DNA of 64,000 nt from Microlunatus antarcticus (GTDB lineage Bacteria; Actinomycetota; Actinomycetes; Propionibacteriales; Propionibacteriaceae). The notes below the pieces were generated by a model. It saw only the letters and a list, made by a program, of their open reading frames with translations. It was not told where the DNA came from and searched no databases. Below are positions 41,160-50,731 of this stretch, piece by piece. The stretch is taken from NCBI RefSeq assembly GCF_014193425.1, contig NZ_JACHZG010000001.1, forward strand, positions 3,224,001 through 3,288,000, given 5' to 3'. The position numbers were made by a program, and so were the translations under genes. Position 1 is the stretch's first letter. Each line of letters begins with the position of its first letter.

Positions 41160-42938
41160 TCAGCCGACCAGCTCGGCCCGGCGCCAGCCGCGCACGCTGT
41201 TGAGGAACCACAGCTCCGCCCCGCCCGCCAGGCTCGTCCGCAGGTCGGCGACGGTCAGCAGGCGCTCCTGCACCCGGCCCGCCGCCAGGGCCAGCCCGCG
41301 CTCGACGCCCGGCAGCAGCCCGCAGGAGACCGGTGGGGTCCACCAGCCGTCGGCGTCGTGCAGCGCGACGCTGCCGATCGTGGTCTCGGTGACCTCGCCG
41401 CGCGCGTTCCACAGCAGGACGTCGTCGACGCGCAGCGCCACGGCCCGGGCGCGGTGGGGCGCGTACGGCCCGCGCCACGTCGTCTTGTGGGCGAGGAAGA
41501 CCTCGTCGGGGTCGACGGGCTCGGTCGCGAGCACGAGGGTCAACGGCTCGTCGGACGCCCCGGGCAGCGGCTCGACCGTCGTCGCGGCCGCCCCGTCGCG
41601 AGCGACCGCGAGGCGCACCCGCCACCGGCCCTCCGGGTGCGCGGCGACGACGGCTTCGAGTGCGGCTTGGGCGCTCGGCACGGGGTCGGCCCGGCCGAAG
41701 TAGTCCGCCGACGCGGCCAGCCGGTCCAGGTGCGCCTCCTCCGCCCACCAGCGCCCGTCCTCCAGCCGGAACGTCTCCAGCAGGTCGAACGCCCGCGGCG
41801 CCGGGGCGGTCAGCACGGCGGCCTTGGCCAGGAGCTCGTCGTGCTCGCCGGCCGCGGTCGAGCCCACGGTGACCCCGCTCCCGACCCCGTACGTCGCCGT
41901 GGCCCGCTCGAGGTCGGCCACCACGGTCCGGATGGCCACGCTGAACGTGGCGTCCCCGCCCGGCGCGACGACACCCACGGCACCGCAGTAGAGCCCGCGG
42001 GCGGAGGTCTCGAGCTCGGCGATCAGGGCCATGGACGCGATCTTGGGCGCGCCGGTGATCGAGCCGCACGGGAAGAGGGCGCCGAACAGCTCCGCGAGCC
42101 CGACCTGCGGGCCGACCTCGGCCGTCACCGTCGAGGTGAGCTGCCAGACCGTCGGGTAGCGCTCGGGCACGCAGAGGGTAGGGACGTCGACGCCGCCCGT
42201 CCGTGCGAGTCGACCGAGATCGTTGCGCAGCAGGTCGGTGATCATGACGTTCTCGGCGCGGTCCTTCTCGCTGGCCAGGAGACCCGCGAGCCGCTGCGCG
42301 TCCTCCGCGCTCGAGCGGCCGCGGCGGGCGGTGCCCTTCATCGGCCGGGTCGTCACCGTGGTCCCGCGCCGGGCGAAGAACAGCTCCGGCGACACGGACA
42401 GCACGTGGTGGCGACCGAGGTCGAGGTACGCCCCGAACGCCGGGCCCTGGGCCTCGAGCAGGCGCTCGTACCGGGCCGGGTCGGCGGCGCCGTCGTCCCA
42501 GCCGGCCGTCAGGGGCAGCGTGAGGTTGGTCTGGTAGCTGTCCCCGGCGCGGATGGCGCGCTGCACCACGGCGAAGGCGTCGTCGTACGCGGCCCGGTCC
42601 GTCGAGGGCACCCAGGGTCCGGGGACGGACGCCGGCCCCGGCGGGTCGGCCTCGTCGTCCACCAGCGGCGCGGCGTACAGGCCGAACCAGACGAGCGGCA
42701 GGTCGGCCGGGCCGGAATCCGGACCGGGGACCACGAAGGCGGGGTCGAAGGCCGGGGCGGCGTCGTACGCGACGAAGCCGGCGGCCCACAGCCCGGCCGC
42801 GCAGGCGGCGTCGACCTCGGTCAGCGCCCCGACGACGTCGTTCGGTGTCCGGGCGACGACCGTCCGCAGCGGCTCGCCGAAGCGCAACCGCCCGCCGCCG
42901 GCCCGGGCGTCACCCGGTCGGAAGTCGAAGCGCAGCAC
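41160..42938 (-). CDS. pabB: Aminodeoxychorismate synthase component I fused to aminodeoxychorismate lyase (PabB-PabC)
   Basis: 592 aa. The first ~370 residues are a chorismate-binding PabB domain: SVSPELFF, RPMKGTARRG (about 202-211), LLRNDLGR, and PCGSITGAPK. The rest is a class IV PLP domain of PabC type, with the PLP lysine in LAHKTTWRGP and NARGEVTETTIGSVAL. Together with a separate glutaminase (PabA, not in the window) it makes p-aminobenzoate for folate. The fusion lets aminodeoxychorismate pass between sites. GTG start. Confidence 0.92.
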   Translation of the reverse strand: MLRFDFRPGDARAGGGRLRFGEPLRTVVARTPNDVVGALTEVDAACAAGLWAAGFVAYDAAPAFDPAFVVPGPDSGPADLPLVWFGLYAAPLVDDEADPPGPASVPGPWVPSTDRAAYDDAFAVVQRAIRAGDSYQTNLTLPLTAGWDDGAADPARYERLLEAQGPAFGAYLDLGRHHVLSVSPELFFARRGTTVTTRPMKGTARRGRSSAEDAQRLAGLLASEKDRAENVMITDLLRNDLGRLARTGGVDVPTLCVPERYPTVWQLTSTVTAEVGPQVGLAELFGALFPCGSITGAPKIASMALIAELETSARGLYCGAVGVVAPGGDATFSVAIRTVVADLERATATYGVGSGVTVGSTAAGEHDELLAKAAVLTAPAPRAFDLLETFRLEDGRWWAEEAHLDRLAASADYFGRADPVPSAQAALEAVVAAHPEGRWRVRLAVARDGAAATTVEPLPGASDEPLTLVLATEPVDPDEVFLAHKTTWRGPYAPHRARAVALRVDDVLLWNARGEVTETTIGSVALHDADGWWTPPVSCGLLPGVERGLALAAGRVQERLLTVADLRTSLAGGAELWFLNSVRGWRRAELVG

Positions 42939-42948
42939 CGGTGGGACG

Positions 42949-43455
42949 CTACGGGGACCGGGGGGCGAGGTCGGCGCGCAGGACGGCGTAGAGGTAGCCG
43001 TCGTGGAACGCCCCGTCGCGCCACTGCGCGCCGCGGGTCAGCCCCTCGCGGGTGAAGCCGGCGGCCTCGAGCGCGCGCTGCTCGGCCACGTTCTCGACGT
43101 CGGTGTGGGCCTCGACCCGGTTGGCGCGCGTGTGGGTGAAGAACAGCTCGACCACGCAGCGCTGGGCCAGACGCCCGAGGCCACGGCCCCGGTGCTCGGG
43201 CCGCAGCCAGATGCCGATCATCGGGCAGCGTGACCCGGCGTTGGGGCCCCAGCCGCGCCAGTGCCAGCTGACGTCGCCCGCGACCTGACCCGCCTCGTCG
43301 ACGACGGTCAGCGCCCCGGCGTCGTCCATCCGGGACGGGGCCGGGTGCGACCCGGTGGCGAGCGGGCCGAAGTCGTCGAACGGCGTGTCCCCGCCCACCA
43401 GCAGCGGGAGGTCGGACGGCCGCTGCGGGCGCAGGGTCACCGCGGGTTCTGGCAC
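42949..43455 (-). CDS. GNAT-family N-acetyltransferase
   Basis: 168 aa if started at the GTG at 43455; a GTG at 43440 (VTLRPQRPSDLPLL) is also possible. The acetyl-CoA loop is in IWLRPEHRGRGLGRLAQRCVVELFF (about 80-105), and NRVEAHTDVENVAEQRALEAAGFTREG is the RimJ/RimL-like end. The substrate is unknown. Ten bases before pabBC on the same strand and 16 after sufT. Confidence 0.88.
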   Translation of the reverse strand: MPEPAVTLRPQRPSDLPLLVGGDTPFDDFGPLATGSHPAPSRMDDAGALTVVDEAGQVAGDVSWHWRGWGPNAGSRCPMIGIWLRPEHRGRGLGRLAQRCVVELFFTHTRANRVEAHTDVENVAEQRALEAAGFTREGLTRGAQWRDGAFHDGYLYAVLRADLAPRSP

Positions 43456-43471
43456 AGCCGGCGTCCGAGCC

Positions 43472-43885
43472 TCAGACGTTGAAGCCGAGGGCCCGGAGCT
43501 GCTCACGGCCGTCGGCGGTGATCTTCTCCATGCCCCACGGCGGCATCCAGACCCAGTTGATGACGAAGCGCTCGACGAGGCCCTCGAGCGCGGTGTCGGT
43601 CTGGTCCTCGATCACGTCGGTCAGCGGGCAGGCCGCGGACGTCAGCGTCATGTCGATGGTCAGCGACCCGTCGTCCTCGAGGTTGAGGCCGTAGATGAGG
43701 CCGAGGTCGACGACGTTGATCCCGAGCTCGGGGTCGACGACGTCCTTCAGCGCCTCCTCGATGTCGGCGACCGTCGCCCGGGCGGCCGGGGAGTAGTCAC
43801 CGGCACCGTTCACGTCGGGCAGGTCGTCCTGGACCAGCTCGGACGGGCGCATGCCCTGGGTCTCGGTGGTCAGCTCGCTCGTCAT
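43472..43885 (-). CDS. sufT: SufT-type metal-sulfur cluster assembly factor (MIP18/DUF59)
   Basis: 137 aa. The DUF59 core (about 37-135) contains DVVDPELGINVVDLGLIYG, the conserved Cys in LTSAACPLTDVIEDQ, and WVWMPPWGMEKIT. Such proteins help mature Fe-S enzymes. ATG overlaps the sufU stop by four bases. It is the last gene of the suf operon. Confidence 0.93.
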   Translation of the reverse strand: MTSELTTETQGMRPSELVQDDLPDVNGAGDYSPAARATVADIEEALKDVVDPELGINVVDLGLIYGLNLEDDGSLTIDMTLTSAACPLTDVIEDQTDTALEGLVERFVINWVWMPPWGMEKITADGREQLRALGFNV

Positions 43886-44364
43886 GACGCTCCTTCGGTC
43901 TGGTGCTGCTGGTGCTCGGTCAGCTCTTGCTCGCTCAGGGCCCGGGCGGCCGCGTCCTTGAACGCCGACCAGCCCAGCAGCGCGCACTTCACCCGCGCCG
44001 GGAACTTCGCCACGCCCGCGAAGGCGATCCCGTCCTCGAGGCGGTCCTCGTCGGGCTCGATCGTCCCCCGCCCCTGCATGAGGGCCAGGAACTCGGCGTG
44101 CAGGTCGAGCCCGTCCGTGACGGGCCGACCGATGACGAGGTCGCTCATCACCGAGGTCGAGGCCTGGGAGATCGAGCAGCCCAGGCCCTCGTACGAGACG
44201 TCCGCGACGGTGTCGCCCTCCAGGTGCAGGCGAAGGGTCACCTCGTCGCCGCAGGACGGGTTCACGTGGTGCACCTCGGCCTCGTACGGGTCCCGAAGAC
44301 CGCTGTGGTGCTTCGCCCGGTAGTGGTCCAGGATGATCTCCTGGTAGAGGTCCTCGACGTTCAT
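43882..44364 (-). CDS. sufU: SufU, zinc-dependent sulfurtransferase for Fe-S assembly
   Basis: 160 aa. Accepts persulfide from SufS. Three Cys are in place: NPSCGDEVTL (about 38), GLGCSISQAS (about 63) and RVKCALLGW (about 126), with Asp in GDE as zinc ligand. The GRP insert (VIGRPVTDG) is typical of SufU rather than IscU. ATG overlaps sufS. Confidence 0.95.
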   Translation of the reverse strand: MNVEDLYQEIILDHYRAKHHSGLRDPYEAEVHHVNPSCGDEVTLRLHLEGDTVADVSYEGLGCSISQASTSVMSDLVIGRPVTDGLDLHAEFLALMQGRGTIEPDEDRLEDGIAFAGVAKFPARVKCALLGWSAFKDAAARALSEQELTEHQQHQTEGAS

Positions 44365-45788
44365 CGCGCGCCGCCTTCCGTGGTCGTCCGGCTCGGACGC
44401 GGAGCCCGGGTGCGCGGGGGCCGGCTGAAGAAGCCGACCGTGCGGTTCAGCGCGTCGACGAGCACGTCGATCTCCGAGGTCTTGGTGTAGAGGTAGCTCG
44501 ACGCGCGCGTCGAGGACTGCACCCCGAAGCGCTCGTGCAGCGGCCGGGCGCAGTGGTGCCCGCCGCGGACGGCGATCCCCCGGGCGTCCAGCAGCTGGCT
44601 GACGTCGTGCGGGTGGATCTGCTCGCCGCTCGTGGTCTGCAGGGTGAAGGAGATCGCTCCCCCACGGTCCACGGCCTTGCTCGGGCCGAGGACGCGCAGC
44701 CCCGGCACCGTGGCCAGCCCGTCCAACGCGTACGCGGTGACCAGGTGCTCGTGCGCGGCGACCTGCTCCATACCGAGCGCGGTGAGGTAGCGCGCGGCCG
44801 CGGCCAGGCCGACGGCCTGCGCGATCGGCGGCGTCCCCGCCTCGAAGCGGTGCGGCGGCGGGGCGAAGGTCGAACCGGTCATCCGGACGGTCTCGATCAT
44901 CTCGCCGCCACCGAGGAACGGGGGCAGCGAGGCGAGCAGGTCGTAGCGACCCCAGAGCACGCCGATGCCGGTCGGACCGACCATCTTGTGCCCGGTGAAG
45001 GCGACCAGGTCGGCCCCCAGCGCGTGCACGTCGACCGGCATCTGCGGCACGGACTGGGACGCGTCGACGACGACCGTCGCCCCGTACGCGTGGGCCGCCG
45101 CGGCGACCTGCGCCACCGGGTTGATCGTGCCGAGGACGTTGGAGACGTGGGTGATCGAGACGATCTTGGTGCGCTCGTTGATCAGCCCGGACGCGAGCCC
45201 GCCCTCGACGTCGAGCCGGCCCTCCTCGGTGACGTCGAACCAGCGCAGCACAGCGCCGGTCCGCTCGGCCACGAGCTGCCACGGGACGATGTTCGAGTGG
45301 TGCTCCATCACGGAGACGACGATCTCGTCGCCCGGGCGCAGCGAGGCCCCGAGCGTGTGGGCGCAGAGGTTCAGCGCCTCCGACGCGTTCTTGGTGAAGA
45401 CGATCTCGTCGCTGGACGTGGCCCCGACGAACTCGGCCAGCACGGCCCGGGAGGACTCGAACGCCTCCGTCGCCTCGGCGCCGAGCAGGTGCATGGCCCG
45501 GGCGACGTTGGCGTTGTGACTGAGGTAGTGGTCCTCGATCGCCTCGACGACGCAGCGCGGCTTCTGCGAGGTGTTCGCGCTGTCGAGGTAGACCAGCGGG
45601 ACGGGCCCGTCCGTGCCCGGGGCGGTGCGCTCCAGGATCGGGAAGTCGGCGCGGATCGCGTCGACGTCGAAGGGGATCGGCTCGTCGGTCGGCAGGCCCT
45701 CGGCGAGGGTCAGCTCGGCCGGCTCGATGACGTCGGGGTACTGCGCGCCGCCCGAGAGCGGCGTGCGCCCGTCCAGCTGGGCGGTCAT
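44361..45788 (-). CDS. sufS: SufS cysteine desulfurase
   Basis: 475 aa, PLP fold type I. YLDSANTSQKP, the PLP lysine in FTGHKMVGPTG (about 260) and the persulfide Cys in IAVRGGHHCARPLHERF (about 403) are present. An acidic N-terminal extension (~40 residues) and a C-terminal Arg/Pro/Thr tail are longer than usual. Delivers sulfur to SufU. Two bases after sufC. Confidence 0.96.
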   Translation of the reverse strand: MTAQLDGRTPLSGGAQYPDVIEPAELTLAEGLPTDEPIPFDVDAIRADFPILERTAPGTDGPVPLVYLDSANTSQKPRCVVEAIEDHYLSHNANVARAMHLLGAEATEAFESSRAVLAEFVGATSSDEIVFTKNASEALNLCAHTLGASLRPGDEIVVSVMEHHSNIVPWQLVAERTGAVLRWFDVTEEGRLDVEGGLASGLINERTKIVSITHVSNVLGTINPVAQVAAAAHAYGATVVVDASQSVPQMPVDVHALGADLVAFTGHKMVGPTGIGVLWGRYDLLASLPPFLGGGEMIETVRMTGSTFAPPPHRFEAGTPPIAQAVGLAAAARYLTALGMEQVAAHEHLVTAYALDGLATVPGLRVLGPSKAVDRGGAISFTLQTTSGEQIHPHDVSQLLDARGIAVRGGHHCARPLHERFGVQSSTRASSYLYTKTSEIDVLVDALNRTVGFFSRPPRTRAPRPSRTTTEGGAR

Positions 45789-45790
45789 GG

Positions 45791-46558
45791 TCAGACCGCC
45801 GCCGCGGCCGCGCGCACGTACTTGTCGTAGCCCTCGGCCTCGAGCTGCTCGGCGAGCTCCTGGCCGCCCTGCGCGGCCACGCGGCCAGCGACGAAGACGT
45901 GCACGAAGTCGGGCTTGATGTAGCGCAGGATCCGCGTGTAGTGCGTGATCAGCAGGACGCCGCGGTCACCCTGCGCGGAGAAGCGGTTGACGCCCTCCGA
46001 GACGATCCGCAGCGCGTCGATGTCGAGCCCGGAGTCGGTCTCGTCGAGGATCGCGAACTGCGGGTTGAGCAGCTCGAGCTGGACGATCTCGTGACGCTTC
46101 TTCTCGCCGCCCGAGAAGCCCTCGTTGACGCTGCGGTTGGCGAACTCGCGGTCCATCTGGACGCGGTCCATCGCCTCGTTGACGTCCTTGACCCAGGTGC
46201 GCAGCTTGGGCGCCTCGCCGTCCATGGCGGTCTTGGCCGTCCGCAGGAAGTTCGCGACGCTCACGCCGGGCACCTCGACCGGGTACTGCATGGCGAGGAA
46301 CAGCCCGGCCCGGGCGCGCTCGTCGACGCTCATGGCCAGCAGGTTCTCGCCGTCGAGCGTCACGGTGCCCGAGGTGATCGTGTACTTGGGGTGGCCGGCG
46401 ATCGAGTAGGCCAGCGTGGACTTGCCGGACCCGTTGGGGCCCATGATCGCGTGCACCTCGCCGCTGGCGATGGTGAGGTCGACCCCCTTGAGGATCTCCT
46501 TGGCGCCGGACTCGGTGTTGACCGAGACGTGCAGGTCGCGGATCTCGAGAGTGGACAT
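45791..46558 (-). CDS. sufC: SufC, Fe-S assembly ATPase
   Basis: 255 aa. Walker A GPNGSGKS (about 38-45), SGGEKKRHEI signature and FAILDETDSGLDIDAL Walker B. SufC lacks membrane partners and works with SufB and SufD as the SufBC2D scaffold. Three bases after the Rieske-type gene. Confidence 0.97.
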   Translation of the reverse strand: MSTLEIRDLHVSVNTESGAKEILKGVDLTIASGEVHAIMGPNGSGKSTLAYSIAGHPKYTITSGTVTLDGENLLAMSVDERARAGLFLAMQYPVEVPGVSVANFLRTAKTAMDGEAPKLRTWVKDVNEAMDRVQMDREFANRSVNEGFSGGEKKRHEIVQLELLNPQFAILDETDSGLDIDALRIVSEGVNRFSAQGDRGVLLITHYTRILRYIKPDFVHVFVAGRVAAQGGQELAEQLEAEGYDKYVRAAAAAV

Positions 46559-46561
46559 CTG

Positions 46562-46951
46562 TTACTCCTGGCTGAGGCTGCGGGGAGCGGTCCCCGCCGG
46601 GGCTGAGGTGGTCTGGTCGTCGTCCGGGTCCGGTCGCGCGGCGAGGTCCACGAGGACGTCGTCGCCGTCGACACGGCAGCGGAAGACCGGTACGGGTTCG
46701 GTGGCGGGCAGGCCGAGGGGCTGGCCCGTCCGGAGGTCGAAGGGCGAGCCGTGCAGGTAGCACTCGATCGTGCAGCCGTCGACGTCGCCCTCGGACAGCG
46801 GGACCGACGCGTGCGAGCACTCGTCGGCGATCGCGTAGTAGCGGTCACCGGTGCGCACGATGGCGACCTCGGTGCCGTCGATCTCGACGGCGAGAGCCGA
46901 GCCGGGCGCCACGTCGGCGACGGCGCAGGCCCGGACGAGACCCCCGCTCAC
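46562..46951 (-). CDS. Rieske-type ferredoxin within the suf operon
   Basis: 129 aa. Rieske motifs CSHASV (about 44-49) and CYLHGSPFDL (about 64-73) give the CxH...CxxH ligand set for a [2Fe-2S] cluster. It resembles the ferredoxin subunit of non-heme iron oxygenases, but no oxygenase is present; it may supply electrons for cluster assembly. GTG overlaps the sufD stop. Position between sufD and sufC is common in Actinobacteria. Confidence 0.92.
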   Translation of the reverse strand: MSGGLVRACAVADVAPGSALAVEIDGTEVAIVRTGDRYYAIADECSHASVPLSEGDVDGCTIECYLHGSPFDLRTGQPLGLPATEPVPVFRCRVDGDDVLVDLAARPDPDDDQTTSAPAGTAPRSLSQE

Positions 46952-48327
46952 GACTGCTGCTTCGCGATCACGGCGAGGTCGTCGTCGGCCTCGAAGGCGT
47001 GGTGCCCGGCGTCGTCCGCGTCGCGACCCTCGACGTGCTCGGGCGCGACGATCGGCGCCTCGAGGTCCTCGTCGGCCTCGGTCTCCGACTCCGGCTCGGC
47101 GACCCGACCCGAGGAGGCCGGCGCGCCCACGTTGATGGCGAGCTCCTCCTCGACGGCGGCGAGCAGGCGGTCCTCGACCGACGGCACGCCGATCCGGCGG
47201 ATGATGTCGGCGAAGAAGCCGTGCACGACGAGCCGACGGGCCTCGACCTCGTCGATGCCGCGGCTGCGCAGGTAGAAGAGCTGCTCGTCGTCGAAGCGGC
47301 CGGTCGTCGAGGCGTGGCCGGCCCCGGCGATCTCGCCGGTCTCGATCTCCAGGTTGGGCACGGAGTCGGCGCGGCAGCCGTCGGTGAGCACCAGGTTGCG
47401 GTTGGACTCGTACGTGGTGATGCCCTCGGCGACCTTGCGGATCAGCACGTCGCCCACCCACACGGAGTGGGCACCGGCGCCCTGCAGCGCCCCGCGGTAG
47501 TCGACGTTGCTGGTCGTGCGCGGCGCGTTGTGGTCGACGAACAGCCGGTGCTCCAGGTGCTGGTCGGCGTCGACGAAGTAGAGGCCGAGCTGCTCGATCT
47601 CGCCGCCGGGACCCGCGTACTCCGCCGTCTGCACGAGCCGGACGAGGTCCCCGCCCAGCGAGGCGGTCAGGGTGCGCACGTGCGCGTCCCGACCGACCCG
47701 GATCCCGAGGTGACCCGCGTGCACGGCGTCGTCGTCCCAGAGCTGCAGACCGGCGAGGTCGACGCGCGCGCCGTCGCCGACGAGCAGGACCACGGAGCTC
47801 GCCAGCACGGTGGACCCCAGGTGCTCGAGCACGATCGTCGCCTTCGCGAACGCCCCCACCCTGATGACCAGCGACCGGAACGCGGGCGCGCCCAGCCCCT
47901 CGCCCGTCACCGTGATGGTGACGGGCTCGGTCAGCTCGACCTCGGCCGGCACGTCGACCAGCGTCGCGTCGCCGGCGTTCGCGACGGCGAGCGCCGCGAT
48001 CCGGTCGACCGGCGCCGGTCCCTCGAAGCCCCGGGCCTCGGCCGCACCGACGGTGCGCACCTCGACCTGGTCGGGGGCGTCGACGGCGACCGTGATCTCG
48101 CCCTTCTCCGCACCCTCGGTGTCGAGCAGGCCGCGGAGCCGCTTGATCGGGGTGAACCGCCAGACCTCCTCACGCCCGGTGGGGCGCGGGTGGTCGGCGA
48201 GGTCGTAGGAGGCGACCGGGTGGAGGTGGGACGAGACGGTCTCCACCGCGCCGGCGACCGCCGCGACGGAACCGTCGGGAGCAGCGGCCGGCACGACCTC
48301 GAGGGGCGCGTCGATCTGGACGGACAA
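46948..48327 (-). CDS. sufD: SufD, Fe-S scaffold subunit
   Basis: 459 aa. The beta-helix core (about 110-400) and the end (DEQLFYLRSRGIDEVEARRLVVHGFFADI) match SufD/SufB. The start is a TTG (48327) with AGGAAG 8 bases ahead. The N-terminal Ala/Pro-rich region and an acidic, low-complexity C-terminal tail (~55 residues) are extra. Confidence 0.94.
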   Translation of the reverse strand: MSVQIDAPLEVVPAAAPDGSVAAVAGAVETVSSHLHPVASYDLADHPRPTGREEVWRFTPIKRLRGLLDTEGAEKGEITVAVDAPDQVEVRTVGAAEARGFEGPAPVDRIAALAVANAGDATLVDVPAEVELTEPVTITVTGEGLGAPAFRSLVIRVGAFAKATIVLEHLGSTVLASSVVLLVGDGARVDLAGLQLWDDDAVHAGHLGIRVGRDAHVRTLTASLGGDLVRLVQTAEYAGPGGEIEQLGLYFVDADQHLEHRLFVDHNAPRTTSNVDYRGALQGAGAHSVWVGDVLIRKVAEGITTYESNRNLVLTDGCRADSVPNLEIETGEIAGAGHASTTGRFDDEQLFYLRSRGIDEVEARRLVVHGFFADIIRRIGVPSVEDRLLAAVEEELAINVGAPASSGRVAEPESETEADEDLEAPIVAPEHVEGRDADDAGHHAFEADDDLAVIAKQQS

Positions 48328-48377
48328 GTGAGAGCTTCCTTCGGTGGATCGGTGGATCGGTGGGGTCGGGGCCGGCG

Positions 48378-49856
48378 TCAGCCGACCGCGCCCTCCATCT
48401 GCAGCTCGATCAGGCGGTTGAGCTCGAGGGCGTACTCCATCGGGAGCTCACGGGCGATCGGCTCCACGAAGCCGCGGACGATCATGGCCATCGCCTCGTC
48501 CTCGCCCATCCCGCGGCTCATCAGGTAGAAGAGCTGCTCGTCGCTGACCTTGGAGACCGTGGCCTCGTGCGCCATCGACACGTCGTCCTCGCGGACGTCG
48601 ACGTAGGGGTAGGTGTCGGAGCGGCTGATCGAGTCGACCAGGAGCGCGTCGCACTTGACGATCGAGGCCGAGTGGTGCGCCCCGTCCTGCACCTGCACCA
48701 GACCGCGGTACGAGGTGCGGCCGCCACCACGGGCGACGGACTTGGAGATGATCGAGCTCGACGTGTACGGCGCGCAGTGGACCATCTTGGAGCCCGCGTC
48801 CTGGTGCTGGCCCTCGCCGGCGAAGGCGATGGACAGCGTCTCGCCCCGGGCGTGCTCGCCCATGAGGTAGACGGCCGGGTACTTCATGGTCACCTTGGAG
48901 CCGATGTTGCCGTCGATCCACTCCATCGTGGCGCCCTCCTCGCAGGTGGCGCGCTTGGTGACGAGGTTGTAGACGTTGTTCGACCAGTTCTGGATCGTCG
49001 TGTAGCGGCAGCGGGCGCCCTTCTTCACGACGATCTCGACGACCGCGCTGTGCAGCGAGTCGGACGAGTAGATCGGCGCGGTGCAGCCCTCGACGTAGTG
49101 CACGTACGCGTCCTCGTCGACGATGATCAGCGTGCGCTCGAACTGGCCCATGTTCTCGGTGTTGATCCGGAAGTAGGCCTGCAGCGGGATCTCGACGTGC
49201 ACGCCCTTGGGGACGTAGATGAACGAGCCGCCGGACCACACCGCCGAGTTCAGCGCGGAGAACTTGTTGTCCCCGACCGGGATGACCGTGGCGAAGTACT
49301 CGGCGAAGAGCTCCGGGTACTCCTTCAGCGCGGTGTCGGTGTCGAGGAAGATGACGCCCTGCTTCTCGAGCTCCTCGTTGATCTTGTGGTAGACCACCTC
49401 GGACTCGTACTGGGCGGCCACGCCGGAGACCAGGCGCGCCTTCTCCGCCTCGGGGATGCCGAGCTTGTCGTACGTGTTCTTGATGTCGGCCGGCAGGTCG
49501 TCCCAGGTCGCGGCCTGCTTCTCGGTCGAGCGCACGAAGTACTTGATGTTGTCGAAGTCGATGTCGTTCAGCTCCGCACCCCAGGCCGGCATCGGCTTGC
49601 GGTCGAAGAGCTTGAGGCCCTTGAGGCGCAGGTCGAGCATCCACTGCGGCTCGCTCTTGAGCGCGGAGATGTTCTCCACGACGGCGGTGCTCAGGCCGCG
49701 CTTGGCGATCGAGCCGGCGGCGTCGGAGTCGGACCAGCCGAAGCGGTAACGGCCGAGGGCGTCGAGGTGCTCGTCCTGGCTCTGCCCCGTGCCGGGCGCG
49801 ACCGGACCGGTAGCGGTCCCGGTGGTGACGGCGGTCTCGTCAAGGATGTCGGTCAT
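48378..49856 (-). CDS. sufB: SufB, Fe-S scaffold subunit
   Basis: 492 aa. Conserved blocks: [74 protein letters not shown], and the Cys in [21 protein letters not shown]. With SufC and SufD it forms the scaffold where [Fe-S] clusters are built. ATG overlaps the sufR stop by four bases, so expression is tied to the repressor gene. Confidence 0.97.
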   Translation of the reverse strand: MTDILDETAVTTGTATGPVAPGTGQSQDEHLDALGRYRFGWSDSDAAGSIAKRGLSTAVVENISALKSEPQWMLDLRLKGLKLFDRKPMPAWGAELNDIDFDNIKYFVRSTEKQAATWDDLPADIKNTYDKLGIPEAEKARLVSGVAAQYESEVVYHKINEELEKQGVIFLDTDTALKEYPELFAEYFATVIPVGDNKFSALNSAVWSGGSFIYVPKGVHVEIPLQAYFRINTENMGQFERTLIIVDEDAYVHYVEGCTAPIYSSDSLHSAVVEIVVKKGARCRYTTIQNWSNNVYNLVTKRATCEEGATMEWIDGNIGSKVTMKYPAVYLMGEHARGETLSIAFAGEGQHQDAGSKMVHCAPYTSSSIISKSVARGGGRTSYRGLVQVQDGAHHSASIVKCDALLVDSISRSDTYPYVDVREDDVSMAHEATVSKVSDEQLFYLMSRGMGEDEAMAMIVRGFVEPIARELPMEYALELNRLIELQMEGAVG

Positions 49857-50635
49857 GTGTGCTCCTCGTGATCGGGGGCGTGCATCAGGTTCAAGCCCGG
49901 GTCGCGACCGGATGTTCCGGCTGACCCGTGTGACGTCGGTGTGGTCGAAGTGGTTCTCGGGATGTGGGTCGTGCAGACGCCGTCGCCGTGCGCGATCGTG
50001 GCGAGCCGCTGGACGTGGACCCCGAGCTGGCGCGAGAACGCCTCGGTCTCCGCGTCGCACAGCTCGGGGAAGCGCTCGGCCACGTGCGCGACCGGGCAGT
50101 GGTGCTGGCACAGCTGCTCCCCCGCGACGGCTGGCCGCAGAGAAGCGGCGTAGCCCTCGGCCGAGAGCGTCCGCGCGAGGGTCTGCGTCGGGGTCTCGGT
50201 CGCGTCGGCGCCGGCGAGCGCCTGGCGGAAGTGCTCCTCGAGCGGGGCGACCCGCGCCTCGGCGAACCGGCCGACCGCACCCGCCCCGGCCGTCGCGGCC
50301 AGGAACTCCAGCGCCTGGACGGCGAGGTCGTCGTAGCCGGCGCTGAAGCTGTCCCGACCGGCGTCGGTGAGCACGAAGACCCGCGCGGGACGACCCCGGC
50401 CACGCGCGCCGTACACGCGCTGCTCCCGCGAGGTCAGCAGGCCCTGCTCGGCCAGGCCGTCGAGGTGGCGCCGTACGCCCGCCGCGGTCAGGCCCAGGCG
50501 GGTCGCGAGCTCGGCGGCCGTCGACGGTCCGTGCTCGAGGATCGAGCGGGCGACGCGCTGACGCGTCGTGGCGCCGGGATCGGTCTCCGGCTCGTCGCCG
50601 GACACCTCCCGCGTCGCCTCGCCTGCTGAATACAC
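49853..50635 (-). CDS. sufR: SufR-type Fe-S-binding repressor of the suf operon
   Basis: 260 aa. Winged HTH of the DeoR/ArsR-like kind (about 25-95: [31 protein letters not shown]). The C-terminal half has the cluster-ligand Cys of Suf[10 protein letters not shown] (about 175-183), FPELCDAE and a later GDGVCTTH. In other Actinobacteria holo-SufR represses suf and loses its cluster under iron or oxidative stress. The tail after about residue 225 is Thr/Ser/His-rich. GTG start. Confidence 0.92.
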   Translation of the reverse strand: MYSAGEATREVSGDEPETDPGATTRQRVARSILEHGPSTAAELATRLGLTAAGVRRHLDGLAEQGLLTSREQRVYGARGRGRPARVFVLTDAGRDSFSAGYDDLAVQALEFLAATAGAGAVGRFAEARVAPLEEHFRQALAGADATETPTQTLARTLSAEGYAASLRPAVAGEQLCQHHCPVAHVAERFPELCDAETEAFSRQLGVHVQRLATIAHGDGVCTTHIPRTTSTTPTSHGSAGTSGRDPGLNLMHAPDHEEHT

Positions 50636-50643
50636 AAGGCCAG

Positions 50644-50661
50644 TGTGCTCTTATTCGCACA
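50644..50661. promoter_or_regulatory. Candidate SufR operator
   Basis: TGTGC, 8 bases, GCACA, directly upstream of sufR, the first gene of the suf operon, where autoregulation is expected. Confidence 0.4.
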
Positions 50662-50731
50662 GCGTTCAACCAAGGCGGACCTAAGCCCGGAGCGCGACCC
50701 CGGTCCCCCGGCGAGCCGCGGCTCGGTCACG